From NCBI GenBank assembly GCA_938045315.1, contig CALINM010000065.1:1-60444 (forward strand): a stretch of DNA of 60,444 bases. The letters run 5' to 3'. The position numbers and the translations under genes were made by a program. How positions within the stretch are numbered: position 1 is the stretch's first letter; every line of letters begins with the position of its first letter. Under the pieces are notes generated by a model. The model saw only the letters and a list, made by a program, of their open reading frames with translations. It was not told the DNA's origin and did not search any database. Shown one piece after another: positions 1 to 9,338 of this stretch. The stretch comes from an uncultured bacterium (lineage in GTDB: Bacteria; CALINM01).

Positions 1-2402
1 TCTCTAAAAAGTATATAAACATCACCTTGGGGATTTAATTTTTTAAATGCAATCGCATTTTTTATGGAATGGCTACAACATATTCTGGAGCAATAGTTTC
101 TCTCATTATTTCTACACCCCACACACTGAATCATAACAAGGTTTTTTATCCTTTTAATTTTTTGATCCCCCTCATAAATTAATTTTTCCAACTCTCTGTT
201 TGTAAAAACATTTTCTGACACACCATATAGATACTCTTTTGGTTTATATTCTTTTGCACCTGTTGCAATAATAACTGCGCCATGTTTAATCTCCTGGGTC
301 TTACCCTTTTCATCCCTGATCTTTGTAAGAAAATTACCTACATAACCTGTGGCTTCAATAATTTGAACACCTGTATACACATGTATTAATGGTTCCTTGT
401 ATACATCTGAAATTAGTTTTTTTAAATACTCCTTAACATCATTATCTTCTAAGGTTTTATAGATATATCTTGCATTACCCCCTAACTCTTTTTCCTTCTC
501 TATTAAGAATACCTCTATTCCCTGTTTGGCCAGTGATAATGCAGAATTCATCCCAGATATACCACCACCTACGACTAATGCTCTTTTATCAACAGAAAGA
601 CTTATTTCCTCCAATGCCTGTAATTTCAATGACCTCGCTATTGATTTTCTTACCAGATCCTTGGCTTTTTTTGTTGCCGATTCTTTATCCTTTGGATGAA
701 CCCAGGAACAGTGCTCCCTGATATTTGCCATATCCACATAATACTGGTTTAATCCTGCTTCTCTCAAGGAATCTCTGAAAGTTGGCTCATGAGTCCGGGG
801 GGTACATGCGGCAACAATAATTCTATTTAAATTGTGCTCCTTTATCGCATTCGTAATCTGTTTTGCTGATTCTGTAGAACAAGAAAATAATTGAGTTTGG
901 ACATAGGTTACATGGGGTAATGACTTTGCGTATTCTGCCACTTCTTTAATATTAACAACCCTGCCTATATTTGCACCACACGCACAGATAAAAACACCGA
1001 CCCGTGGTTTTTCATTAGATACATCTTTTTCTAAGGGGTAAACCCTTTTTGTTGATAGTTTCCCCCTTCTCTTCGCTAAAAATTCACCAGACCTTGCGCT
1101 GGCAGAACTTGCAGTATACACCGCTTGAGGTATATCCATGGGAGAAATGAAGCTACCGCTTACAAAAATGCCCTTTTTAGAGGTCTCTACAGGCGTGAAA
1201 GGGTCAACTTTTGCAAAATTATTCTCGTTAAGATCAATGCCAAATTTATTTGCTATCGTTCTCATATCATCTGGATGATCTAAACCAACAGAGAGAACAA
1301 CCATTTCAAATTCTTCTTCAATAACCCCCATGTGAGGGGTTGAATATTTAATAAAAATATTTCCCGTTTTTTTGTCTTCTCTTACAACACTTACATAGCT
1401 TCTTATGAATCTTACACCCGATAAATCTACGGCCCTTTGATAGAACCTTTCAAAATCCTTTCCGTAGGCCCTAATATCATTATGGAAAACTGTACATTCA
1501 GCATCAGGTATGTGATCTTTAGTTAAAATCACCTGTTTCTGAGTATAAGTACAACATACTGAAGAACAATAGCTATTAGACGGTTTTTGAAGAGAACGAG
1601 AACCCACACACTGAATCCATGCAATCTTTTTTGGACGCTTTAAATCAGAAGTTCTTTTAATTTCCCCTTCATAGGGTCCTGTGGAGCTCAAAATCCTTTC
1701 ATAGTCCATGCTTGTTAAAACATTTTTATATTTTCCATAGCCATACTCATTTAATAACTTAGCATCAAAGGGTTTAAAACCCGCAGAAATTATTATGGAA
1801 CCAACTTTTATTTCAAGCTTTTCAGTTTTTTGAGTAAAATCAATCGCTTTATTTTCACATACGTTCTCACAAATACCACATTTTTTTTCTTTGAGATACA
1901 AACATTCCTTGCTAATATAGGCAATAAGTGGTATTGCCTGAGCAAAATGTATGTGAATAGCTTTATTTTTAGAGATCTCCTGATTAAACACATCGGGTAT
2001 TTTTACAGGGCAGTACTCCTGACACACACCACATCCTGTGCATTTTTCTTGTATTACATATCTTGGTTTTTTTACAAGCCTAACAGTAAAATCTCCAGCA
2101 GAACCCTCTACACTCTCCACTTCTGTATAACTGAATACCCTTATATTAGGATGCCGGCCGACCTCGACCAGCTTAGGTGACAGTATTCAGATGGAACATT
2201 CATTGGTGGGGAAAGTCTTATCAAGTTGGGCCATATGGCCACCAATAGAAGGCTCCTTTTCCACCAGATAAACCTTAAACCCCGAATTAGCGAGATCAAG
2301 ACTTGCCTGAAGGCCACTTATACCACCGCCTACCACAAGTACATCTCCAAAAATTTTATCGCCCCCTATAAACTTAAGGTAATTAATGCTTGTAACTGAC
2401 AT
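1..2402 (-). CDS. hdrA: HdrA-like heterodisulfide reductase subunit, probable selenoprotein (C-terminus cut by window edge)
   Basis: This is a flavin and iron-sulfur electron-transfer protein of the heterodisulfide reductase A family. The frame is open from 2402 to base 1 except for one TGA at 2187-2189 (codon 72). Order: FAD motif [26 protein letters not shown]; the [18 protein letters not shown]; ferredoxin motif [12 protein letters not shown]; a CGICENVCE cluster motif; CVGSR and YCSSVCC. A second, complete HdrA-like module then begins at about base 1000 ([54 protein letters not shown]). The TGA sits where HdrA proteins normally have Cys (CSxCILSP), so I read it as selenocysteine. The start at 2402 has GGAGGG four bases upstream; an in-frame ATG at 2429 lacks this. 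The two-module layout is larger than a standard HdrA. Family role: flavin-based electron bifurcation or disulfide reduction in the cytoplasm. The physiological partner is not visible. Confidence 0.85.
2153..2172 (-). promoter_or_regulatory. Bacterial-type SECIS hairpin in the hdrA coding sequence
   Basis: Fourteen bases after the in-frame TGA (2187-2189), minus-strand RNA can form a perfect seven-pair stem. The 5' arm is GCUGGUC (2172-2166), the loop GAGGUC (2165-2160), and the 3' arm GGCCGGC (2159-2153), with two G-U pairs. Bacterial SECIS elements lie just downstream of UGA inside the gene and carry a GU in a small apical loop; the E. coli fdhF loop is AGGUCU. Both spacing and loop match. 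The stem is GC-rich in an AT-rich gene, and the codons still encode the conserved LVEVGRH stretch. SelB recognition is inferred; no selA, selB or tRNA-Sec gene is in the window. Confidence 0.78.
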
Positions 2403-2421
2403 TAAACCCTCCATATTTTTA

Positions 2422-2631
2422 TTAATCATTAATGAGCAATATATGTGCCATTGTTATATCACTTACTATTAACAATAACTTATTGTCATTATTGAAAATT
2501 TGTTGTGAGAGGGATCTTATACATTGCGATAAATCATAACCAAAAGTGGTAAAAAATAACCATTTCTTTACCAATTCCTTTTTTATCTTTTGAAGTATTA
2601 AATTCACAAGCAAAATTTTATTATCCAACAC
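2422..2631 (-). CDS. Possible small protein of unknown function (69 aa)
   Basis: A 69-codon frame begins with GTG two bases after the stop codon of the siroheme reductase gene and ends 19 bases before the preferred hdrA start. The product is rich in Lys, Leu and Ile, has a short hydrophobic run near its C-terminus, and one Cys. I do not recognise it. No convincing Shine-Dalgarno sequence precedes the GTG, so it would depend on coupling to the upstream gene. The segment FFTTFGYDL is faintly like DsrE/TusB-type small sulfur proteins, but that is too weak to name it. It may be non-coding spacer. Confidence 0.3.
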   Translation of the reverse strand: MLDNKILLVNLILQKIKKELVKKWLFFTTFGYDLSQCIRSLSQQIFNNDNKLLLIVSDITMAHILLIND

Positions 2632-2633
2632 AT

Positions 2634-4892
2634 TTAATGTATTTTTTGCACAACTACCTGATAGTACACTCCTTTTTTTTCGATGGAAACTATCTTTTGA
2701 CCATCTTCTTTAAGGCTCGCAGGCACATTTTTTATGGGTTCTCCTTCATCAAGATAGAGTATTAAACTGCTACCAATTTCCATTTCTTCTAATTTTAGCT
2801 TAGCCTTTACATAGTTAAGGGGACAGGGCACCCCCCTAAGATCAAAAACTTCTGAAGTATCAGCTTTTTTTTCTTGATCGGGAACTTCATATCTAATTGG
2901 AAGATTAAATGAAGAGTCAATATTTTTATATGTTTCCTTAACTTCTCTTAAAAGTTCATTGGCATACTTTAATGCTTCTTCTTCAGGGATTACACCTTTT
3001 TTTAAGTTTTCTACGAAATCAGGCAAATTTTCATATTTTCTTGGAAAAACGCCACCATATACAAGATATTTAACAAAGTTTATCACTGCATCATCAAAAC
3101 TAATAGCATCAACACCCTTCAAAACTAAGAGTGCTCGTGAAGAATAAAGAATTTTTTCTAAAGGTGTTTTAGCTACATCTGCCTGAGCTATGTCAGATTC
3201 AATCATATCTATAACACCTGCTCCACACTCTCCCTGTGAGATACCTTGAAGGGAAAAATCCTCTTCTTTCTCAAAATCTTTGTAGTAATCCCTATTTTCT
3301 TCATAATTGGGGACAAAAGAATATTTATCTATTAATGGTTGAAGAATTTCCATGCCTTTTTCTTCTAATGTTTTTTTTGGATTATCAAATTTATCTAGAA
3401 TTTCTACTAATTCTCTAATAAAATAGGGAATGCTCCTGGCTGGTATCATCCCCACTGATTTACCAAGTTCTGTTTTTTCACACTTATTCTTCCCACCTAC
3501 TAAAACATTATAATAAAGAACACTCCTACCCGCAACTTTTCTAACCGTACCAAACATTCCCAATGTGCCAACTGGATGTTGCCCACAGGCATTGGGACAA
3601 CCATTAATATTAATTTTAAACCCTACCCATTTTTCATATGAAATTTTGATTTCTTTTAATGTACCTATAATTGCCCTTCCAAGCCCAGGGGCATTGCCAA
3701 GCCCGAGGTTACAGGTCGTTGCACCTTTACAGGTCTGAATGTCTAAAAGCGTATCGGGATAATAAAATTCATTCAAAAACTCTTTTAATTTATTATGAAT
3801 TTCTGAAATTTTACTTCTTGGAACGTTTGCAATTATTAAATTCTGTCTTTGAGTAACTTTAAAATAAATATCGGAGAATTCGTTACTAAGACTTGCTAAT
3901 CTTTTTGCCCCTTGGGCATCTAAATCTCCTAGGGGTATTCTTAACAGAACATAGCAATAATTATCATTATGGGGAAAAACAGAAAATTTAAAAAAGTCAT
4001 CGTCTCCTTTAAATTCTTCTCCTTCAGTTTCTATTTTAAAACAATTAATATCATTAGATAAAAATTTTTGTTTAAATTCTTCTTTATTGATTAACATTTT
4101 TTCTTCTAAATAACGATTTTTAAACCAATCAAAACCCCTATCATCTATTAAAAACCTCAGTCTATTTCTAAAACGATTTTTTCTATCACCTTCATTGTTA
4201 TATACCCTGATTATTGCAAGTATAGATTGAAAAAGTTCATCAATATTTAATGCATCCTCAAATAGATTTCCAACCCTTGATTTTGCTCCCATACCACCAC
4301 CAACAATAACTTTAAACTTGTTATTATCAATCGCTACAATGCCAATATCATTAACCCCTGTTAAAGAACAATCTTTATCACAGCCAGATATAGCAATTTT
4401 AATTTTCCTTGGAAGTGTTGTTGCAAAGGATTGAGAAAGAAGATATTGGGATAAATATATAGAAAGTTTATAGGACGGAAATTTCTCACATTTACATAAA
4501 CCAGAGTTTGGACAGGCGGTAATATTTCTTATTGTATTACCTCCACCACCGCGGGGTGACATACCATTTTTATGAAGAATTGAGAGTAGCTGCCCGGCAT
4601 TTTCATAGTTAACATCGTGAATCTGAATATCCTGCCTCGTTGTAAGATGAAGTTTACAATTACCAAACTTTTGGGACAGATCTCCTAACAAATAAAGCTT
4701 ATTTGGTTCAATTATGCCTGCTGGTATCCTTACCCTACACATAAGTTTTTTACCACCTCTTTGAGAATAAAATCCCCATGGGACCCTGATTCCCCTAAAA
4801 AAATTCTCAGTCATCTCTCCTTTTAAATATTTTTGTAACGCTTCCTGAAAATGTTTTTCCTCTTCAATAAATTTATCGGGAATAACAAACAT
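2634..4892 (-). CDS. Siroheme/[4Fe-4S] nitrite-sulfite reductase fused to a C-terminal TusA domain
   Basis: The 752-residue product has two homologous ferredoxin-like/siroheme halves and then a sulfur-carrier domain. Half one (about 1-260) holds CPNSGLC (C127, C133) and GCDKDC (C171, C175). Half two (about 290-530) holds CKGATTC (C388, C394) and GCPNACG (C432, C436), the classic siroheme-[4Fe-4S] ligand set. Residues about 682-740 form a TusA/SirA domain (DLRGVPCPLN, C690). The family reduces sulfite or nitrite by six electrons in the cytoplasm. The TusA tail points to sulfite or a protein-bound sulfur species, which is inference. Most NirA-type enzymes keep cluster cysteines only in the second half, so the double set is unusual. 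The start at 4892 (MFVIPDKF) follows GGAGG by four bases; a longer frame to 4982 would run through the promoter and is rejected. hdrA lies downstream. Confidence 0.9.
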   Translation of the reverse strand: MFVIPDKFIEEEKHFQEALQKYLKGEMTENFFRGIRVPWGFYSQRGGKKLMCRVRIPAGIIEPNKLYLLGDLSQKFGNCKLHLTTRQDIQIHDVNYENAGQLLSILHKNGMSPRGGGGNTIRNITACPNSGLCKCEKFPSYKLSIYLSQYLLSQSFATTLPRKIKIAISGCDKDCSLTGVNDIGIVAIDNNKFKVIVGGGMGAKSRVGNLFEDALNIDELFQSILAIIRVYNNEGDRKNRFRNRLRFLIDDRGFDWFKNRYLEEKMLINKEEFKQKFLSNDINCFKIETEGEEFKGDDDFFKFSVFPHNDNYCYVLLRIPLGDLDAQGAKRLASLSNEFSDIYFKVTQRQNLIIANVPRSKISEIHNKLKEFLNEFYYPDTLLDIQTCKGATTCNLGLGNAPGLGRAIIGTLKEIKISYEKWVGFKININGCPNACGQHPVGTLGMFGTVRKVAGRSVLYYNVLVGGKNKCEKTELGKSVGMIPARSIPYFIRELVEILDKFDNPKKTLEEKGMEILQPLIDKYSFVPNYEENRDYYKDFEKEEDFSLQGISQGECGAGVIDMIESDIAQADVAKTPLEKILYSSRALLVLKGVDAISFDDAVINFVKYLVYGGVFPRKYENLPDFVENLKKGVIPEEEALKYANELLREVKETYKNIDSSFNLPIRYEVPDQEKKADTSEVFDLRGVPCPLNYVKAKLKLEEMEIGSSLILYLDEGEPIKNVPASLKEDGQKIVSIEKKGVYYQVVVQKIH

Positions 4893-4929
4893 GTTTCCTC
4901 CATTTTTCTTTATCATAATAATAGTAGTA

Positions 4930-4957
4930 TTTTTATTTATCTTATTTTTTTTGTCAA
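4930..4957 (-). promoter_or_regulatory. Sigma-70-type promoter for the siroheme reductase gene
   Basis: On the minus strand a perfect -35 hexamer TTGACA (4957-4952) is followed after 16 bases by TAAAAA (4935-4930). The predicted start is near 4922, giving a leader of about 30 bases that contains the GGAGG before the ATG at 4892. The -35 is strong, the -10 only fair. Confidence 0.55.
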
Positions 4958-5007
4958 GTTTTTTGTTATTATAATTTCCCAATCAACTTTTTGAATAAAA
5001 AAATGAG

Positions 5008-6102
5008 CTATTTACATAAAATAGGTGTATATGTACAAAGAGGTTCTTCCGCTAAATAATCTCCTGTTTGCTCATATGCCCTTGCTCTACAACCACCACA
5101 AACCCTTCTATACTCACAAATACCACATTTACCATGGTAATGATCTAAATCACGCATCTTTAAAAAAACAGGAGAGGTTTCCCAAATAGTTTTAAAATCT
5201 TGCTCTCTCACATTACCACAAGGCACTTCCATATATCCACAAATCTGAACAACACCTTGATGAGATATAAAGGCAAATCCCTGACCTCCCAAACAACCTT
5301 TTGTCATAGCATCAAGCCCATATGTTTTAAAATCAACGGTTCTGCCCTTTTCCTTTGCCTTCTGTCTTATTATTCTGTAATAATGAGGCGCGCAAGTAGG
5401 CTTGAACTGAAGCGGTACTTTATCCCGCATATCTTCAAACCATTCAAGAACTTCCTCATACTCTTTTGCAGTCAGGGCTTCTTGAGCAAGCTCTTTACCT
5501 CTTCCTGTGGGCACTAACAGAAAGGGGTGATAAGCTACCGCACCTAATTCTATAGCTAAATTAAGTATTTTAGGTAGTTCAGCAAGATTTATTTTTGTTA
5601 TTGTTGTATTAATCTGAAACTCTATCCCGTTTTTCTTTAGTATTTCAATGCCTCTTAATGCACCTTCAAAAGCACCTTCCACCTTCCTAAAATTATCATG
5701 GGATTCTTTTGTGGCTCCATCTATACTAATTGATACCCTTTGAATTCCAACTTCTTTCATTTTTTTAGCTATCTCATCAGTTATTAACACACCATTTACC
5801 GCCATAACCATTCTAAGCCCAAGAGCCGTCCCATATTCTGCGATCTCGAAAATATCTGGTCTTAAAAGTGGCTCACCACCTGTTAAAATTATGATGGGAT
5901 TTGAAAAAGAAGCAATATTATCAAGTAACTCTTTACATTCTTCAGTTGTAAGTTCATTTTCATAGGGACCATACTGAGCTGCAGCTCGACAATGAACACA
6001 ATTTAAATTACAACTTCTTGTAATCTCCCATGCTATAAGATGGGGGAGATATTTTTTTTCCCCTCCAGAATTACTCTCCTTTTCTTTTCCCATGTGGTGC
6101 AT
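5008..6102 (-). CDS. ahbD: Radical SAM/SPASM heme biosynthesis protein AhbD-like
   Basis: The 364-residue protein has the radical SAM triad C31-x3-C35-x2-C38 (SCNLNCVHC), the GGEPLLRP motif, and a Cys-rich SPASM end (CGICEYRRVCGGCRARAYEQTGDYLAEEPLC). The final stretch closely resembles AhbD, which removes the two propionate carboxyls of Fe-coproporphyrin III to give heme b in the siroheme-dependent pathway. The relative NirJ/AhbC shares the fold, so a swap within this family is possible. AAGGAG lies seven bases before the ATG at 6102. Its neighbour is a siroheme enzyme, which fits a shared siroheme supply, although the two may be separate transcripts because a promoter lies between them. Cytoplasmic, oxygen-sensitive enzyme. 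Confidence 0.82.
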   Translation of the reverse strand: MHHMGKEKESNSGGEKKYLPHLIAWEITRSCNLNCVHCRAAAQYGPYENELTTEECKELLDNIASFSNPIIILTGGEPLLRPDIFEIAEYGTALGLRMVMAVNGVLITDEIAKKMKEVGIQRVSISIDGATKESHDNFRKVEGAFEGALRGIEILKKNGIEFQINTTITKINLAELPKILNLAIELGAVAYHPFLLVPTGRGKELAQEALTAKEYEEVLEWFEDMRDKVPLQFKPTCAPHYYRIIRQKAKEKGRTVDFKTYGLDAMTKGCLGGQGFAFISHQGVVQICGYMEVPCGNVREQDFKTIWETSPVFLKMRDLDHYHGKCGICEYRRVCGGCRARAYEQTGDYLAEEPLCTYTPILCK

Positions 6103-6159
6103 GTTACATCTCCTTCTATTATCTTTATAAATTATATATCTTTTTTTGTGTCATAGAAA

Positions 6160-7326
6160 CTACTTATCAAAGAGGGAAGAAAATAAAAAAACTATAAATG
6201 CTAATAAACTTAAAGAAGCACCGGTGATAAAGGCAACTGTAAAAGAATAATTTTCCCATAAATAACCAAACAAAAAGCTCGCTGGTAAAGTAGAAATACT
6301 AATGGCAAAATTATAATAACCATAAGCCTTGCCTCTCACATATGAGATAACATTATCAGCAATATAAGCTCTTTCAGCACCTTCAGTTAAACTGTAGTAA
6401 ATTCCATAAAAAAAGAATACTATTAAGACCAATTGCCTGTCTTTTATTATTCCAAACAAAAAATAAATAAGGACATATAAAAACCATCCTACCAATATAA
6501 CTATTTTTCTGCCTATTTTATCTGAAAGAAATCCCGCAGGATAGTTTCCAACAGACTTGATAAAATTAAATATTCCCCAAAGAATAGGTATATAAGTTGT
6601 TTCAATGCCAGCTTCTTTAAGCCTTAATATAAGAAATGCATCACTACTATTACCCAAGGTAAATATAAATAGGGAAAAAAGAAAAAGTTTTACTTTCCGG
6701 GGAAGTCTTCCATTCTCCTTTAAAGAGCTATCTTTAGAATATTCTTTATAACTATGAGTATGCTCAACCTCTTTTATAAAAAATAGTAAAACCAAAACAA
6801 ATAAACCAGGTATTATGGAGAATAAAAAAACCGCTTTAATGTTTTTATTCGTTAAATATAATATTAAAGTTGCTAATACTGGTCCTATTAGAGCACCACA
6901 ATTGTCCATTGTTCTGTGAAACCCAAAAGCTCTCCCCCTGTATTCAGCACTAACAGAATCTGCAATCAGAGCATCTCTTGGAGCAGTTCTTATCCCTTTA
7001 CCGACCCTATCAAAAAATCTAATGAAAAAAACTACAAACCAATGATGTGCTAAAACATAAAAGGGTCTTAAAGCATTTGATAGGAAATATCCAGTAAAAG
7101 CCAGGGGCCTTCTTTTTTTAATTTTATCTGAATACTTACCGGAAATAAGTTTTAATAAACTTGAAACGGATTCCGAAGCACCTTCTATTAGCCCAAGAAC
7201 TTTTGCATTACCCCCCAAAGATAATATATACACAGGCAGGAGAGGATAAATCATATCACTGGCTATATCATTAAGGAGGCTTATAAAGCCTAAATATATT
7301 ACATTTTTTGTAAGAATTTTTTTCAT
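6160..7326 (-). CDS. Major facilitator superfamily transporter
   Basis: A 388-residue, strongly hydrophobic protein with about 12 predicted membrane spans. The N-terminus (YLGFISLLNDIASDMIYPLL) and the loop DRVGKGIRTAPRDALIADS match a bacterial MFS subgroup often annotated as a multidrug or drug:H+ antiporter; a basic loop KIKKRRPLA follows span two. The second half has the mirrored motif GFLSDKIGRK. Substrate cannot be told. It starts six bases after the tyrS stop with no clear Shine-Dalgarno sequence, so it is probably translated by coupling at the end of the tyrS transcript. Confidence 0.85.
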   Translation of the reverse strand: MKKILTKNVIYLGFISLLNDIASDMIYPLLPVYILSLGGNAKVLGLIEGASESVSSLLKLISGKYSDKIKKRRPLAFTGYFLSNALRPFYVLAHHWFVVFFIRFFDRVGKGIRTAPRDALIADSVSAEYRGRAFGFHRTMDNCGALIGPVLATLILYLTNKNIKAVFLFSIIPGLFVLVLLFFIKEVEHTHSYKEYSKDSSLKENGRLPRKVKLFLFSLFIFTLGNSSDAFLILRLKEAGIETTYIPILWGIFNFIKSVGNYPAGFLSDKIGRKIVILVGWFLYVLIYFLFGIIKDRQLVLIVFFFYGIYYSLTEGAERAYIADNVISYVRGKAYGYYNFAISISTLPASFLFGYLWENYSFTVAFITGASLSLLAFIVFLFSSLFDK

Positions 7327-7332
7327 GGTGAA

Positions 7333-8535
7333 TTAAATTTTAATTTTTAGAAATTTTCTTTTCCCCACTTTTACAATTTTCTCACTGTCTGGATTTAATT
7401 TGTAATTTATGTCTAAGACCTTTTCTCCATTTATTTCGATAGCCCTTTGTTGTATTAATCTCTTACCTTCGCTTTTAGATGATATAATAGAAGCTTCGAA
7501 TAAAATATCAACAAGACTTTTTTCGCCCTCTAGAAAATATTCTGGTATATCTTCAGGTACCCCATGTTTACTAAAAACTTCTTCAAATTCATTCCTTGCT
7601 CTTATCGCATCTTCCTCACTATGAAATCTTCTTACCATCTCCATAGCAAGTTCCTTCTTTGCTTCTAAAGGATGCTTTTTACCGGTTTTTATGTCTTCCT
7701 TTAGCCTATCTAACTCCTCTAAACCAAGTTCACTAAGCAGTTCGTAATACCTAAGCATTAGCTCATCTGAGATGGACATCAGTTTCCCAAAGATCTCTTT
7801 AGGCGGTTCAGTTATACCTATATAATTCCCCAAAGATTTACTCATCTTATTTACACCATCAAGCCCCTCTAAAAGTGGAAGTGTTATAACAGTCTGGGGA
7901 CGTATACCATATTCCCTCTGAAGGTCTCTACCTACCAAAAGATTAAATTTTTGGTCTGTTCCACCTAATTCTATATCGGCTTTTAAAGCAACAGAATCAT
8001 ATCCTTGAAGTAGAGGATACATAAATTCATGTATCCCTATGGGTTTGCCAGATTCATACCTCTTTGCGAAATCTTCCCTTTCAAGCATTCTTGCAACTGT
8101 ATATTTTGCTGCAAGAAAAATCATATCTTTTCCAGAAAGAGGCTCAAGCCAGCGACTATTAAAATCTATAATTGTTTTATGGGGATCGAGAATTTTAAAA
8201 ACCTGTTCTTTATATGTTTCCGCATTTTTCATTACTTCTTCTTTACTAAGAGCCTTTCTTGTTTCGGATTTCCCGGTAGGATCTCCTATCATCCCTGTAA
8301 AATCACCAATAAGAAAAATAACTTCATGCCCCAACTGTTGAAATTGCCTCATTTTGTTTAAAAGAACAGTATGCCCTAAATGAAGATCAGGTGCCGTGGG
8401 ATCAAAACCCGCTTTAACTCTCAGCGGGTTGCCCTTTATAAAGGACTCTTTTAATTTTTCAAGTAATTCATCTTCCTGAATAATTTCCACAACACCCCTT
8501 TTGATAATCTTTAATTGTTCAACGGGAGGTAGCAT
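7333..8535 (-). CDS. tyrS: Tyrosyl-tRNA synthetase
   Basis: Class I aminoacyl-tRNA synthetase that charges tRNA-Tyr in the cytoplasm. The 400-residue product has the HIGH-type motif HLGH (52-55), the tyrosine-pocket region [16 protein letters not shown], the KMSKS loop ([10 protein letters not shown], near 230) and a C-terminal S4-like RNA-binding domain ([18 protein letters not shown]). Length and motifs fit the shorter-insert TyrRS subclass with a C-terminal S4 domain. GGAG lies seven bases before the ATG at 8535. It is two bases downstream of the ymdB-like gene, in one apparent operon with rny. Confidence 0.96.
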   Translation of the reverse strand: MLPPVEQLKIIKRGVVEIIQEDELLEKLKESFIKGNPLRVKAGFDPTAPDLHLGHTVLLNKMRQFQQLGHEVIFLIGDFTGMIGDPTGKSETRKALSKEEVMKNAETYKEQVFKILDPHKTIIDFNSRWLEPLSGKDMIFLAAKYTVARMLEREDFAKRYESGKPIGIHEFMYPLLQGYDSVALKADIELGGTDQKFNLLVGRDLQREYGIRPQTVITLPLLEGLDGVNKMSKSLGNYIGITEPPKEIFGKLMSISDELMLRYYELLSELGLEELDRLKEDIKTGKKHPLEAKKELAMEMVRRFHSEEDAIRARNEFEEVFSKHGVPEDIPEYFLEGEKSLVDILFEASIISSKSEGKRLIQQRAIEINGEKVLDINYKLNPDSEKIVKVGKRKFLKIKI

Positions 8536-8537
8536 AA

Positions 8538-9338
8538 CTAAACTCCTTCAATTTTTTCTATATATCTTTTGATGTCCACTGCCTTACCTGTAATTGCGTC
8601 AATGGTTACAATTACATAAGCTATTCTTATATCTTTGATAGCCACTTCTAATCTCCTTGGTATTCCCTTTAAAAATCTTGTCAAAACATCTTCTATGTTA
8701 TTACCGATTATAGAATCATATGGACCTGTCATCCCTACATCTGTAATATAACCTGTCCCATTTCTCAAAATACATTCGTCTGCTGTCTGGACATGGGTGT
8801 GGGTACCAATTACAGCTGAAACTTTACCATCAAAATAATATGCAAGGGCTTTTTTTTCAGAGGTAGCTTCAGCATGAAAATCAATAACTATATGACTCGT
8901 TTTTTTACGAATCTCATTTACAATCTTTTCACCAACAATGAAGGGATTCTCATAATTATCCATAAATACCCGTCCGATAAGACTTATAACACCAAGTGTA
9001 ATACCATCCTTTTCCACTAAAGAAAAAGAATTGCCAGGAGCGAGGGGAGAAAAATTAGCAGGTCTTATAAGGTTTTTAACCTCACTTATAAAATTTTCAG
9101 TCTCTTTCTTATCCCAGGTATGATTACCAAGGGTTATAAAATCAACCCCAGCTGAAAAAATTTCATCTACTGCTGAATATGTTATACCAAATCCACCAGA
9201 TGCATTTTCACAATTCGCAATAGTAAAAAGTACATTTTCTCTACTTTTTATATCTTTTAAAGACCTTTTTAGAGCATTTCTGCCCGGTCTACCTACTACA
9301 TCTCCTATAAAAAGGATTCTAAATGCTTTATCTTGCAT
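8538..9338 (-). CDS. ymdB: YmdB-family metallophosphoesterase
   Basis: The 266-residue product carries the calcineurin-like metal motifs of the YmdB family: [35 protein letters not shown] and [10 protein letters not shown]. Family members hydrolyse 2',3'-cyclic nucleotides and are very often encoded next to RNase Y, as here: the start lies inside the last codons of rny (11-base overlap). Role is therefore linked to RNA turnover or global post-transcriptional control; the true substrate is not shown by sequence. The TIGR-type family length of about 260-270 residues is met. Confidence 0.92.
   Translation of the reverse strand: MQDKAFRILFIGDVVGRPGRNALKRSLKDIKSRENVLFTIANCENASGGFGITYSAVDEIFSAGVDFITLGNHTWDKKETENFISEVKNLIRPANFSPLAPGNSFSLVEKDGITLGVISLIGRVFMDNYENPFIVGEKIVNEIRKKTSHIVIDFHAEATSEKKALAYYFDGKVSAVIGTHTHVQTADECILRNGTGYITDVGMTGPYDSIIGNNIEDVLTRFLKGIPRRLEVAIKDIRIAYVIVTIDAITGKAVDIKRYIEKIEGV

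Noticed and set aside
2187-2189. TGA in hdrA as an ordinary nonsense mutation or pseudogene
   Set aside because: The frame is clean for more than 700 codons after it, the codon replaces a conserved Cys, and a loop-matched SECIS hairpin follows at the right distance.
4893-4982. N-terminal extension of the siroheme reductase starting at 4982
   Set aside because: It is low-complexity Lys/Asn, overlaps a TTGACA promoter, and the GGAGG before 4892 marks a better start.
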